A DNA stretch of 14,131 bases from Muribaculaceae bacterium (GTDB taxonomy: Bacteria; Bacteroidota; Bacteroidia; Bacteroidales; Muribaculaceae), in assembly GCA_009775195.1 (NCBI GenBank), contig VSPF01000072.1, forward strand, positions 1-14,131, given 5' to 3'. The notes beneath the pieces are model-generated. The model ran no database searches. It was not told the DNA's origin and saw only the letters and a program-made list of their open reading frames with translations. Of the stretch, positions 8,895-14,131 are shown in pieces; the stretch's first letter is position 1, and each line of letters begins with the position of its first letter. The translations under genes and the position numbers were made by a program.

Positions 8895-10109
8895 ATGCAA
8901 TTTTTCAAGATACTTACCGGAACACTGACACTGCTCTGGAGCCTGCCGCTCGTCGCCGTGCCAGTCGATGTAGACAGCGACCTGGACTACTGCGACGCCC
9001 AGGTACACAAATCACTGGCTCAGCTCGGCAGCGACAAGGACTACACCATGATGCCGCGCAACATCAGCCCCGACGACAGCATGTGGCACTGCCGCAAAGC
9101 CTCCCCCGATGAGTGGTGCGCCGGCTTCTGGCCGGGCGTGCTGTGGTATGAGTACGAGTCGACCCGCGATGCCGCCATAAAGAAAGAGGCCGAGCGCTAC
9201 ACCGCCTCGCTCGAGTTCCTGTCGCAGCGCCCGGCCTTCGACCACGACCTCGGCTTCCTGATGTTCTGCAGCTATGGCAACGCCTACCGCCTGACCGGCG
9301 ACGAAAACTACCGCCGCATAATCCTCGCCACCGCCGACACCCTGGCCACGCTCTACAACCCAAAAGTCGGCACCATACTGTCATGGCCCCGCAACATCGA
9401 GATGCTCGGCGGCCACAATACCATCATGGACAACATGATAAACCTCGAGATGCTTTTCTGGGCCTCGAAAAACGGCGGCAGCCACCGGCTCTACGACATA
9501 GCCGTAAAGCATGCCGAGACGACGATGAAGCACCACTTCCGCCCCGACGGCACATGCTACCACGTGGCAGTGTACGACCAAAAGAGCGGCAAGTTCATAA
9601 AGGGCATGACGCACCAGGGATATTCCGACTCCTCGACGTGGGCGCGCGGCCAGGCCTGGGCAATATACGGATATACCACGGTATATCGTGAGACACATAA
9701 CAAAAAATTTCTTAACTTTGCAAAAAAAGTTACCGAAGCATATCTCTGCCGCCTACCCGACGACTATATCCCCTACTGGGACTTCGACGACCCGGCCATC
9801 CCCGACACCAGTCGCGACGCATCGGCTGCGGCAGTCGTGGCATCGGCACTGCTCGAGCTGCAACAATATGTCGACGCCGATACCGCCGCACGCTACCGCG
9901 AGGCCGCGACACGTATGCTTGCCTCGCTGGCAAGCGACAAATACCGCTCGGGCAATAGGAGGCCGTCGTTCCTCGACCACTCCACGGGGCACCGCCCGGC
10001 AGGCAGCGAGATTGACTATTCGATAATCTATGCCGATTATTATTACATAGAAGCCCTGCTTCGCCTTAAGAAATACAATGAACATAAAAACGTCCTCGCA
10101 ACCCTCTAA
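8895..10109 (+). CDS. GH88 unsaturated glucuronyl hydrolase, secreted
   Basis: The 404-residue protein has an N-terminal signal segment (MQFFKILTGTLTLLWSLPLVA) and an alpha/alpha-barrel. WCAGFWPGVLW, HDLGF, IMDNMINLEMLFWAS and GYSDSSTWARGQAW are strong GH88 signatures. D118 and D179 are 61 residues apart, the same spacing as the key D88 and D149 of the Bacillus enzyme as I recall it. The enzyme hydrates and removes the delta-4,5-unsaturated uronic acid left at the non-reducing end by polysaccharide lyases, so it completes the job begun by the two lyase-type genes upstream. Its last 32 bases overlap the start of the DUF4861 gene. Codons 262-276 are unusually AT-rich (K, F and V coded AAA, TTT, GTT rather than AAG, TTC, GTC) and carry a promoter-like TAACTTTG. 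Confidence 0.93.
   Translation: MQFFKILTGTLTLLWSLPLVAVPVDVDSDLDYCDAQVHKSLAQLGSDKDYTMMPRNISPDDSMWHCRKASPDEWCAGFWPGVLWYEYESTRDAAIKKEAERYTASLEFLSQRPAFDHDLGFLMFCSYGNAYRLTGDENYRRIILATADTLATLYNPKVGTILSWPRNIEMLGGHNTIMDNMINLEMLFWASKNGGSHRLYDIAVKHAETTMKHHFRPDGTCYHVAVYDQKSGKFIKGMTHQGYSDSSTWARGQAWAIYGYTTVYRETHNKKFLNFAKKVTEAYLCRLPDDYIPYWDFDDPAIPDTSRDASAAAVVASALLELQQYVDADTAARYREAATRMLASLASDKYRSGNRRPSFLDHSTGHRPAGSEIDYSIIYADYYYIEALLRLKKYNEHKNVLATL
9670..9720 (+). promoter_or_regulatory. Possible intragenic promoter with upstream palindrome inside GH88
   Basis: TAACTTTG at 9713-9720 is an exact match to the Bacteroidales -7 consensus TAnnTTTG. It lies in a locally AT-rich patch of an otherwise GC-rich gene. 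About 25 bp upstream is an 18-bp inverted repeat, GATATACC-AC-GGTATATC (9670-9687), with operator-like shape. No TTTG is found 19 bp upstream of the -7 box. It could drive the DUF4861 and kinase genes alone. The sequence is also protein coding, so chance is a real alternative. Confidence 0.3.
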
Positions 10110-11250
10110 ACTCATTTCTGCTATAGCCATAGCAGCCTTCATGTCGTCGTGCAGCACGCCCGGCGGCATGAATGTCAAAGTAAGCAACCCGTCGGAAGAC
10201 GCCCGCAGCGGCGAAATCGTAGAAATACCCGTTGCCGACATCGCCGAGCGCCTCGGCAACGGATATTACGCAGTCCTCGTCGACGATGAAGAAATACCGT
10301 CGCAAGTCACCTACGACTCGCTGCTGATATTCCAGGCCGACCTCGCGCCCAAAGCGACAGCCGAATATACAATCGTAGTGCGCGATACCCTGCCGGCTTA
10401 CGACTCGAAGGCTCAGGGCCGTGTCTACCCCGAACGTGCCGACGACCTTGCGTGGGAAAACGACATCGTCGGTTTCCGCGCCTACGGCCCCACCACCCAA
10501 CGAAAGGGCGAGAGGGCATACGGCTACGACATCTTCTTCAAATATCCCGACAAGGGACTTGTACTCGAAAAACTCTACGGGCCAGAAACAAGCCCCAAGA
10601 CCTGGCAGACTGTAGACTCGCTACGCGCCATCTCGAACGAACAGGCCGAAGAATATATCAACTCCATATCATACCATATCGACCACGGTCTGGGCATGGA
10701 CTGCTATGCCGTGGGGCCGACACTCGGCGACGGCGTTGCCGCCCGTCTGGTCGGCGACTCCATAGCGTTTGCCTGGTGCTACGACGAGGCCGAAGTCCTC
10801 GACAACGGCCCGGTGCGCTTCACCGCCAGGCTCAGGTTCGCACCTAAGGACAGCATCACCGAGACACGCCTCATCACCCTCGATGCCGGCAGCCACCTCA
10901 ACGCCTGCACCGTCAGCTACGACGGTCTGCGCGACAGCACCGCCATTGTTGCCGGCGTGCCACGCCGCGACGCCAGCAAGGCTCTCACTGGCGACAACTA
11001 TATAGCGTATGCCGACCCGACCCAGGGCCCCGACAACGGCAAGGCAATGCTCGGCGTAATAGTGCCCGACCGCACTACGACAGCCGAAGAGCGCGAGGGC
11101 CACATCGTACTCCGCACCGCAGTCGCTCCCGGCGAGAACTTCCGCTACTACTTCGGCTTCGCCTGGGACCGCGCCGACATTGCCGACATGCAGGCATGGA
11201 ACGACTATCTCAAGAATTTCAAGAAATCACCACTGATAATCAGCTACTAA
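10078..11250 (+). CDS. DUF4861-family lipoprotein
   Basis: The 390-residue protein has a hydrophobic leader ending in MSSC with C25 as the likely lipidated cysteine. The +2 to +6 residues (STPGG) lack the acidic Bacteroidetes surface-export signal, so periplasmic anchoring is likelier. The family pattern is clear: EIVEIPV, DSLLIFQADL, then DDLAWENDIVGFRAYGP (122-138), YHIDHGLGMDCYAVGPTLG (199-217), and ETRLITLDAGSHLN. H200, D202, H203 and D208 are striking conserved polar residues and plausible active-site members. DUF4861 proteins recur in uronate-polysaccharide loci. I recall one such protein in a marine ulvan locus being reported as an oligosaccharide dehydratase, but could not check it. 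The ATG at 10078 is chosen because it supplies the lipoprotein leader; it overlaps GH88 by 32 bases. Confidence 0.83.
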   Translation: MNIKTSSQPSKLISAIAIAAFMSSCSTPGGMNVKVSNPSEDARSGEIVEIPVADIAERLGNGYYAVLVDDEEIPSQVTYDSLLIFQADLAPKATAEYTIVVRDTLPAYDSKAQGRVYPERADDLAWENDIVGFRAYGPTTQRKGERAYGYDIFFKYPDKGLVLEKLYGPETSPKTWQTVDSLRAISNEQAEEYINSISYHIDHGLGMDCYAVGPTLGDGVAARLVGDSIAFAWCYDEAEVLDNGPVRFTARLRFAPKDSITETRLITLDAGSHLNACTVSYDGLRDSTAIVAGVPRRDASKALTGDNYIAYADPTQGPDNGKAMLGVIVPDRTTTAEEREGHIVLRTAVAPGENFRYYFGFAWDRADIADMQAWNDYLKNFKKSPLIISY

Positions 11251-11254
11251 CCAC

Positions 11255-12352
11255 ATGTACAAGAACGACCAGCGCATAGTCATCACCCTCGATGCCGGAG
11301 GCACCAACTTTGTGTTCAGCGCGATGAGGGGCTATGAATATATAATCGACCCAATCACATATCCGTCAAACTCACACGACCTCGACCTGTGCCTCGCCAC
11401 AATGGTCAAAGGTTTCGAGGAAGTAATCGCCAAGTTAGACCAAAAGCCCGTCGCCATCAGCTTCGCCTTCCCCGGCCCTGCCGACTACCGCGCCGGCATC
11501 ATCGGCGGCTACTTGCCAAACTTCCCGTCGTTCCGCGACGGCGTGGCACTGGGCCCGTTCCTCAAGGCCAAGTTCGACCTGCCGGTATTTATCAATAACG
11601 ACGGCGACCTCTTCGCTCTCGGCGAGGCCACCGGCGGTGCCCTCAAAGAAATCAACGACCGCATAAAAGACCTCGGCGGCAACCGTCGCTACACCAACCT
11701 GCTGGGCTATACCTTCGGCACGGGCCTCGGCATCGGCTCGGTAATCAACGGCGAACTCAACCTTGGCAACAACGCATGTATAGAGACATTCTGCCTCCGC
11801 CACAAACTCGAACCCGGCATCATAGCCGAAGAAGGAGCCTCGATACGCGGCGTAAAGCGCAACTACGCCACCCTCACCGGCGACGATACCGACCGCACGC
11901 CCTACGACATCTACAAAATCGCCGAGGGTGAGTCAGAGGGCGACCAAGAAGCAGCACGGCGCGCCTTCGAACTCTGCGGCGAAGTTGCCGGCGACGCCTT
12001 CGCATCGGCAGTGACCCTGACCGACTCGCTCATCGTAATAGGCGGAGGCCTGACAGGAGCAGCGAAATATATCAAGCCAGCGTTGCTAAAAGAATTGCGG
12101 TCGGCCATCAGCACCAAGGGCGGCGAGGCCGTTCAGCGTGTGCAAATGCGAGTATTCGACCTCGACGACGAACTCGAATTTGCCAAATTCGTTGTCGGTG
12201 ACGCCCGTCCGCTCAAAGTGTACGGCACCAACGACATGGTGATGTACGACCCCATGAAACGAACCGGCATAATGCTGTCGAAGCTCGGCGCATCGAAGGC
12301 CATCGCAATCGGTGCCTACGTCTTCGCACTCAAAAACCTCGACGCAGAGTAA
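11255..12352 (+). CDS. ROK-family sugar kinase, cytoplasmic
   Basis: The 365-residue protein has no signal peptide. The phosphate loop DAGGT (D13-T17) opens the actin-like ATPase fold. FAFPGPADYRAGIIGGYLPNF and NNDGDLFALGEA follow, with D116 as the likely catalytic base. GTGLGIG (G155-G161) starts the second ATP-binding segment, and VIGGGLTGAAKY is the late adenosine-binding glycine motif. The classical ROK zinc motif CxCGxxGC is absent; that stretch reads ETFCLRHKLEPGI instead. No helix-turn-helix is present, so this is a kinase and not a ROK repressor. It presumably phosphorylates a monosaccharide released by the periplasmic enzymes. Glucose from GH97 is one candidate, but substrate is unproven. 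The start is 4 bp after the DUF4861 stop, and the gene is last before the terminator. Confidence 0.85.
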   Translation: MYKNDQRIVITLDAGGTNFVFSAMRGYEYIIDPITYPSNSHDLDLCLATMVKGFEEVIAKLDQKPVAISFAFPGPADYRAGIIGGYLPNFPSFRDGVALGPFLKAKFDLPVFINNDGDLFALGEATGGALKEINDRIKDLGGNRRYTNLLGYTFGTGLGIGSVINGELNLGNNACIETFCLRHKLEPGIIAEEGASIRGVKRNYATLTGDDTDRTPYDIYKIAEGESEGDQEAARRAFELCGEVAGDAFASAVTLTDSLIVIGGGLTGAAKYIKPALLKELRSAISTKGGEAVQRVQMRVFDLDDELEFAKFVVGDARPLKVYGTNDMVMYDPMKRTGIMLSKLGASKAIAIGAYVFALKNLDAE

Positions 12353-12361
12353 GGAGCGGAA

Positions 12362-12389
12362 AGGTTAAAGATTAAAGGTTAAGGGTTAA
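12362..12389 (+). repeat. Heptamer tandem repeat, consensus AGGTTAA, four units
   Basis: Four contiguous 7-bp units are visible: AGGTTAA, AGATTAA, AGGTTAA and GGGTTAA, with a degenerate fifth (GGTGTTA) after them. The array starts 10 bp after the kinase stop. Its last units form the left arm of the terminator hairpin. Confidence 0.75.
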
Positions 12390-12416
12390 GGTGTTAGACT
12401 TGGCCCTTAATTTTTT
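12379..12416 (+). terminator. Intrinsic terminator of the enzyme operon
   Basis: TTAAGGGTTAAG (12379-12390) pairs with CTTGGCCCTTAA (12399-12410) over 12 base pairs, two of them G-U in RNA. The loop is 8 nt and six T residues follow at 12411-12416. Placement 26 bp after the kinase stop fits termination of the rightward operon. Confidence 0.8.
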
Positions 12417-12485
12417 ATTCCATAATGTCAATGTGCACTTGATTTGTTTGCAAAGTTATTGCTTGTATAGCGCTAAATATTCCCC

Positions 12486-12508
12486 TTTTTTCAAGAATGT
12501 TGAAAAAA
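12486..12508. repeat. Perfect AT-rich inverted repeat, TTTTTTCAA / TTGAAAAAA
   Basis: Nine-base arms at 12486-12494 and 12500-12508 flank the 5-nt spacer GAATG. The T run precedes and the A run follows, opposite to an ordinary terminator, so this is not called one. Function unknown. Confidence 0.55.
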
Positions 12509-12612
12509 AAGGCACAAGCTGAAATGCCGGCGCATCAATATTATAATGCCTTTCAGATTTATATATCGATTGGGAATTGTCTTCGACACTAATAGCCGGA
12601 GGAGAGTTCCAC

Positions 12613-12640
12613 ACCCCGGCCAACTTCGTAAGGCCGGGGT
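12613..12640. repeat. GC-rich perfect hairpin, ACCCCGGCC / GGCCGGGGT
   Basis: Nine-base arms at 12613-12621 and 12632-12640 enclose a 10-nt loop. Looser outer sequences (GGAGG...ACACCC left, GGGTGTTGCAGAACCTCC right) are also partly inverse to each other. The absence of a T-tract argues against a terminator. It may be a palindromic target or a structured element beside the insertion sequence. Confidence 0.65.
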
Positions 12641-12689
12641 TACGGTAAAGTAGAGGGTGTTGCAGAACCTCCCTCAAAAAAATCAGCAA

Positions 12690-12717
12690 AAGCCTCAACT
12701 TTCCCAAGCTGAGGCTT
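12690..12717. terminator. Bidirectional-looking stem-loop upstream of the transposase
   Basis: AAGCCTCA (12690-12697) pairs with TGAGGCTT (12710-12717) around a 12-nt loop. CTTT follows on the plus strand. On the minus strand the stem is followed by TTTTGCTGA and then seven T residues. It could block transcription entering the insertion sequence from outside. Confidence 0.55.
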
Positions 12718-12725
12718 CTTTATGT

Positions 12726-12749
12726 CCATAAAATTTCGTAACTTTATGG
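12726..12749 (+). promoter_or_regulatory. Possible transposase promoter inside an inverted repeat
   Basis: CCATAAA (12726-12732) and TTTATGG (12743-12749) form a 7-bp inverted repeat. The repeat overlaps TAACTTTA (12739-12746), one base off the TAnnTTTG consensus. The ATG at 12777 lies about 30 bp downstream. No clear -33 box is present. It could be a weak or self-limited promoter. Confidence 0.35.
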
Positions 12750-12776
12750 TGCCTAATCAATTGTACCACAAAGGTA

Positions 12777-14131
12777 ATGTATAAAACTTATATAACCAAC
12801 GACACGCTGCTTTTCCCGCCCAATCTGGGAGATTTTATACCGAAGGACGCTCCGGCGAGGCTGATTTCGGAGATAGTCGACCTCATGGACCTGAAGGAGA
12901 TTCATGACAGCTACTCGAAAGCTTCCGACGGCCAGCCCCCATATCATCCGGCAATGCTGCTCAAAGTGGTATTGTTCGGATACATGAACAATATATTCTC
13001 GACCAGGGGGCTGGAATCGGCCATGACGCGCGATGCCCACCTGATATGGCTTTCATCATACCAGTTCCCCGACCACACGACAATCAGCCGTTTCAAGACG
13101 CGGTGCATGCCGTACATCAAGATTATCTTCTCGCGTCTTGTGATGATACTGGTAGAGCGTGGAGAGATTGAGCTGAGCAAGGACCTGTACATAGACGGCA
13201 CCACGATACGTTCGAGGGCGGCACGCCGGCGTATAAAATGGCGCAGTAATGCCGAGAAGTTCGCGGCATCGGCTGACGATGACATACAGGAGGGGGTCAG
13301 GGCCCTGCTTGAACAGGTTGAAAGGGGGGACAAAGCCGAGGACGACAGCACCGGACACGTCAGGTATACAAAGGAGGAAGCCCGCCAGATAGCTGACCGC
13401 ATCGAACAAAAAGCCGGAGAAGACGGGCTGAGGAACGTCCGGGGCAAGGTCACGGCCCTCCGTAATGCCTGTGACCGCAAGGAGGCCCACGACAAGACGC
13501 TGGAACAATGCGCCGGCAGATGCGGGGTGGCCCCGACAGATCCGGACTGCGGCATAATGCATGCCAAGGAGGACGGGTACGAGACAACGGCGACACCCAA
13601 TTACAACGTCCAAATCGCGACACAGAACCAGTACGTCACCAACTACGGGGCGTACGGCGAGTCTTCTGACAAATCAGTCGCAATGGATTTTGTCGACACC
13701 TGCATCGAAGAGAACGGCGTCAGGCCCTCGGCGGTCGTGGAGGATGCCGGATACGGGGGTGAGGAAGTCTATGTAGAACTGGAGCGGAGACAGATAGAGG
13801 CGGTGGTCAAGTATCCGAACTATGATGCCGAATCAGCACGCAGGCCGGTAAAAGCCGGCCAGTACGACAAGTTCGGGTTCAGACTGTCGCCTGACGAAAG
13901 CACGCTCGTCTGTCCGGCCGGCCATACGATGCGGGTCCTGCGGACAGAAGAAGAGTACACTCTGAGCGGTTTCAGGAGCGACGGCACCGTGATGACGTGC
14001 GACCACTGCGACGGATGCCCGTTCAGGGAAGAGTGCAGCCTCACAAAGAGCAAACTATTAGATTTGCAGTTGCAAAATAAAAGGTTAACTTTGCAGCAAA
14101 TATTCACAGTTATTAACAAAAGAAAGAACCT
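12777..14131 (+). CDS. IS1182-family DDE transposase, open at the right window edge and possibly truncated
   Basis: The frame from ATG 12777 stays open for 451 codons to the window end. An in-frame stop at 12729-12731 and no earlier ATG support this start. The N-terminal domain (FPPNLGDFIPKDAPARLISEIVD as a discontinuous family pattern, and YHPAMLLKVVLFGYM) is typical of IS1182. YIDGTTIRSRA gives catalytic D140, and VVEDAGYGGEEVY gives D323. A long insert with charged helical sequence lies between them. The cysteine cluster C408, C411, C414 and C420 precedes the expected C-terminal region with the third acidic residue, which is not visible. After residue about 425 the sequence turns AT-rich (KLLDLQLQNKRLTLQQIFTV) and stops resembling the family. 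Intact members are roughly 480-550 residues. Truncation or interruption near 14050 is likely but unproven. Confidence 0.86.
   Translation, partial: MYKTYITNDTLLFPPNLGDFIPKDAPARLISEIVDLMDLKEIHDSYSKASDGQPPYHPAMLLKVVLFGYMNNIFSTRGLESAMTRDAHLIWLSSYQFPDHTTISRFKTRCMPYIKIIFSRLVMILVERGEIELSKDLYIDGTTIRSRAARRRIKWRSNAEKFAASADDDIQEGVRALLEQVERGDKAEDDSTGHVRYTKEEARQIADRIEQKAGEDGLRNVRGKVTALRNACDRKEAHDKTLEQCAGRCGVAPTDPDCGIMHAKEDGYETTATPNYNVQIATQNQYVTNYGAYGESSDKSVAMDFVDTCIEENGVRPSAVVEDAGYGGEEVYVELERRQIEAVVKYPNYDAESARRPVKAGQYDKFGFRLSPDESTLVCPAGHTMRVLRTEEEYTLSGFRSDGTVMTCDHCDGCPFREECSLTKSKLLDLQLQNKRLTLQQIFTVINKRKN
14063..14093 (+). promoter_or_regulatory. Strong Bacteroidales-type promoter reading out of the window
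   Basis: TTTG at 14063-14066, 19 bp, then TAACTTTG at 14086-14093 match both the -33 and -7 consensus elements and their usual spacing. The heptamer TTTGCAG occurs at both boxes (14063-14069 and 14090-14096). Transcription would start near 14100 and head right through AT-rich leader-like sequence into a gene beyond the window. Confidence 0.6.

Larger units (their letters stand above)
12417..12776. other. AT-rich, hairpin-rich intergenic region between operon and transposase
   Basis: This 360-bp stretch holds no convincing gene. It contains several inverted repeats listed separately, an 8-bp palindrome TAGCGCTA at 12468-12475, and a minus-strand TAACTTTG at 12451-12458 with no gene to serve. 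Base composition differs sharply from the enzyme genes to the left. The right part probably belongs to the insertion sequence. Confidence 0.6.
12653..14056 (+). mobile_element. IS1182-type insertion sequence, left part; right end not recognised
   Basis: The transposase at 12777 defines the element. The left limit is a guess: GAGGGTGTTGCAGAACCTC (12653-12671) is an imperfect palindrome of a kind seen at IS termini and sits just before the IS-proximal hairpin. No matching right inverted repeat is present before the AT-rich shift near 14050, and the element may be truncated there or continue beyond the window. Boundaries are therefore low confidence, but the presence of the element is not. Confidence 0.5.

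Noticed and set aside
12451..12458. Minus-strand TAACTTTG promoter box
   Set aside because: It has no TTTG at the right distance and no minus-strand gene downstream; it would only read antisense into the kinase.
12595..12675. Integron attC-like folded site around the GC hairpin
   Set aside because: The outer arms are imperfect, the typical core-site pair is not present, and there is no integrase or cassette array.
12456..12707. 83-codon minus-strand frame in the intergenic region
   Set aside because: It runs through three inverted repeats, has no recognisable motif, and has no plausible promoter at its start. I treat it as chance.
12944..13613. 185- and 218-codon minus-strand frames under the transposase
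   Set aside because: They are antisense to a frame with clear IS1182 motifs and have biased composition without domains.
1..14131. CRISPR array, tRNA, rRNA or riboswitch
   Set aside because: I saw no regularly spaced repeats, cloverleaf or conserved RNA core on either strand.

Overview
The window reads as a polysaccharide-utilisation segment from a GC-rich member of the Bacteroidales. The evidence is the gene content (signal-peptide-bearing lyases and glycoside hydrolases of GH28-like, GH43, GH88 and GH97 type, with a DUF4861 lipoprotein), tight co-directional packing without Shine-Dalgarno sequences, and TAnnTTTG-type promoter elements. Muribaculaceae-like or Rikenellaceae-like is my best guess, but this is inference. 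All recognised genes lie on the plus strand.

Region 1 (2-7151) is a run of five abutting or overlapping genes. In order they are the C-terminal part of a heparinase II/III-type lyase or lyase-like protein, a GH28/clan GH-N beta-helix hydrolase, an alpha/beta-hydrolase esterase, an alginate_lyase-fold (PL38-like) protein, and a GH97 enzyme. After a 101-bp gap, Region 2 (7253-12352) holds a GH43 enzyme, a GH88 unsaturated glucuronyl hydrolase, a DUF4861 lipoprotein and a cytoplasmic ROK-type sugar kinase. It closes at a strong intrinsic terminator (12379-12416) whose 5' arm is built from a heptamer tandem repeat. No SusC/SusD pair, sulfatase or regulator is visible; if present they lie upstream of base 1.

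Region 3 (12417-14131) is a 360-bp AT-rich, hairpin-rich intergenic stretch followed by an IS1182-type transposase reading frame that is still open at the window edge. Near 14050 the sequence becomes abruptly AT-rich and carries an almost ideal Bacteroidales promoter (TTTG-N19-TAACTTTG). This suggests that the transposase is truncated or interrupted there.

Inferred logic: two different lyase folds cleave a uronic-acid polysaccharide by beta-elimination, and an esterase removes acyl groups. GH28-like, GH43 and GH97 enzymes trim backbone or side-chain sugars. GH88 removes the unsaturated uronate left by the lyases. DUF4861 may act on uronate-containing oligosaccharides, and the ROK kinase phosphorylates a released monosaccharide in the cytoplasm. 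The exact polysaccharide cannot be read from this window.
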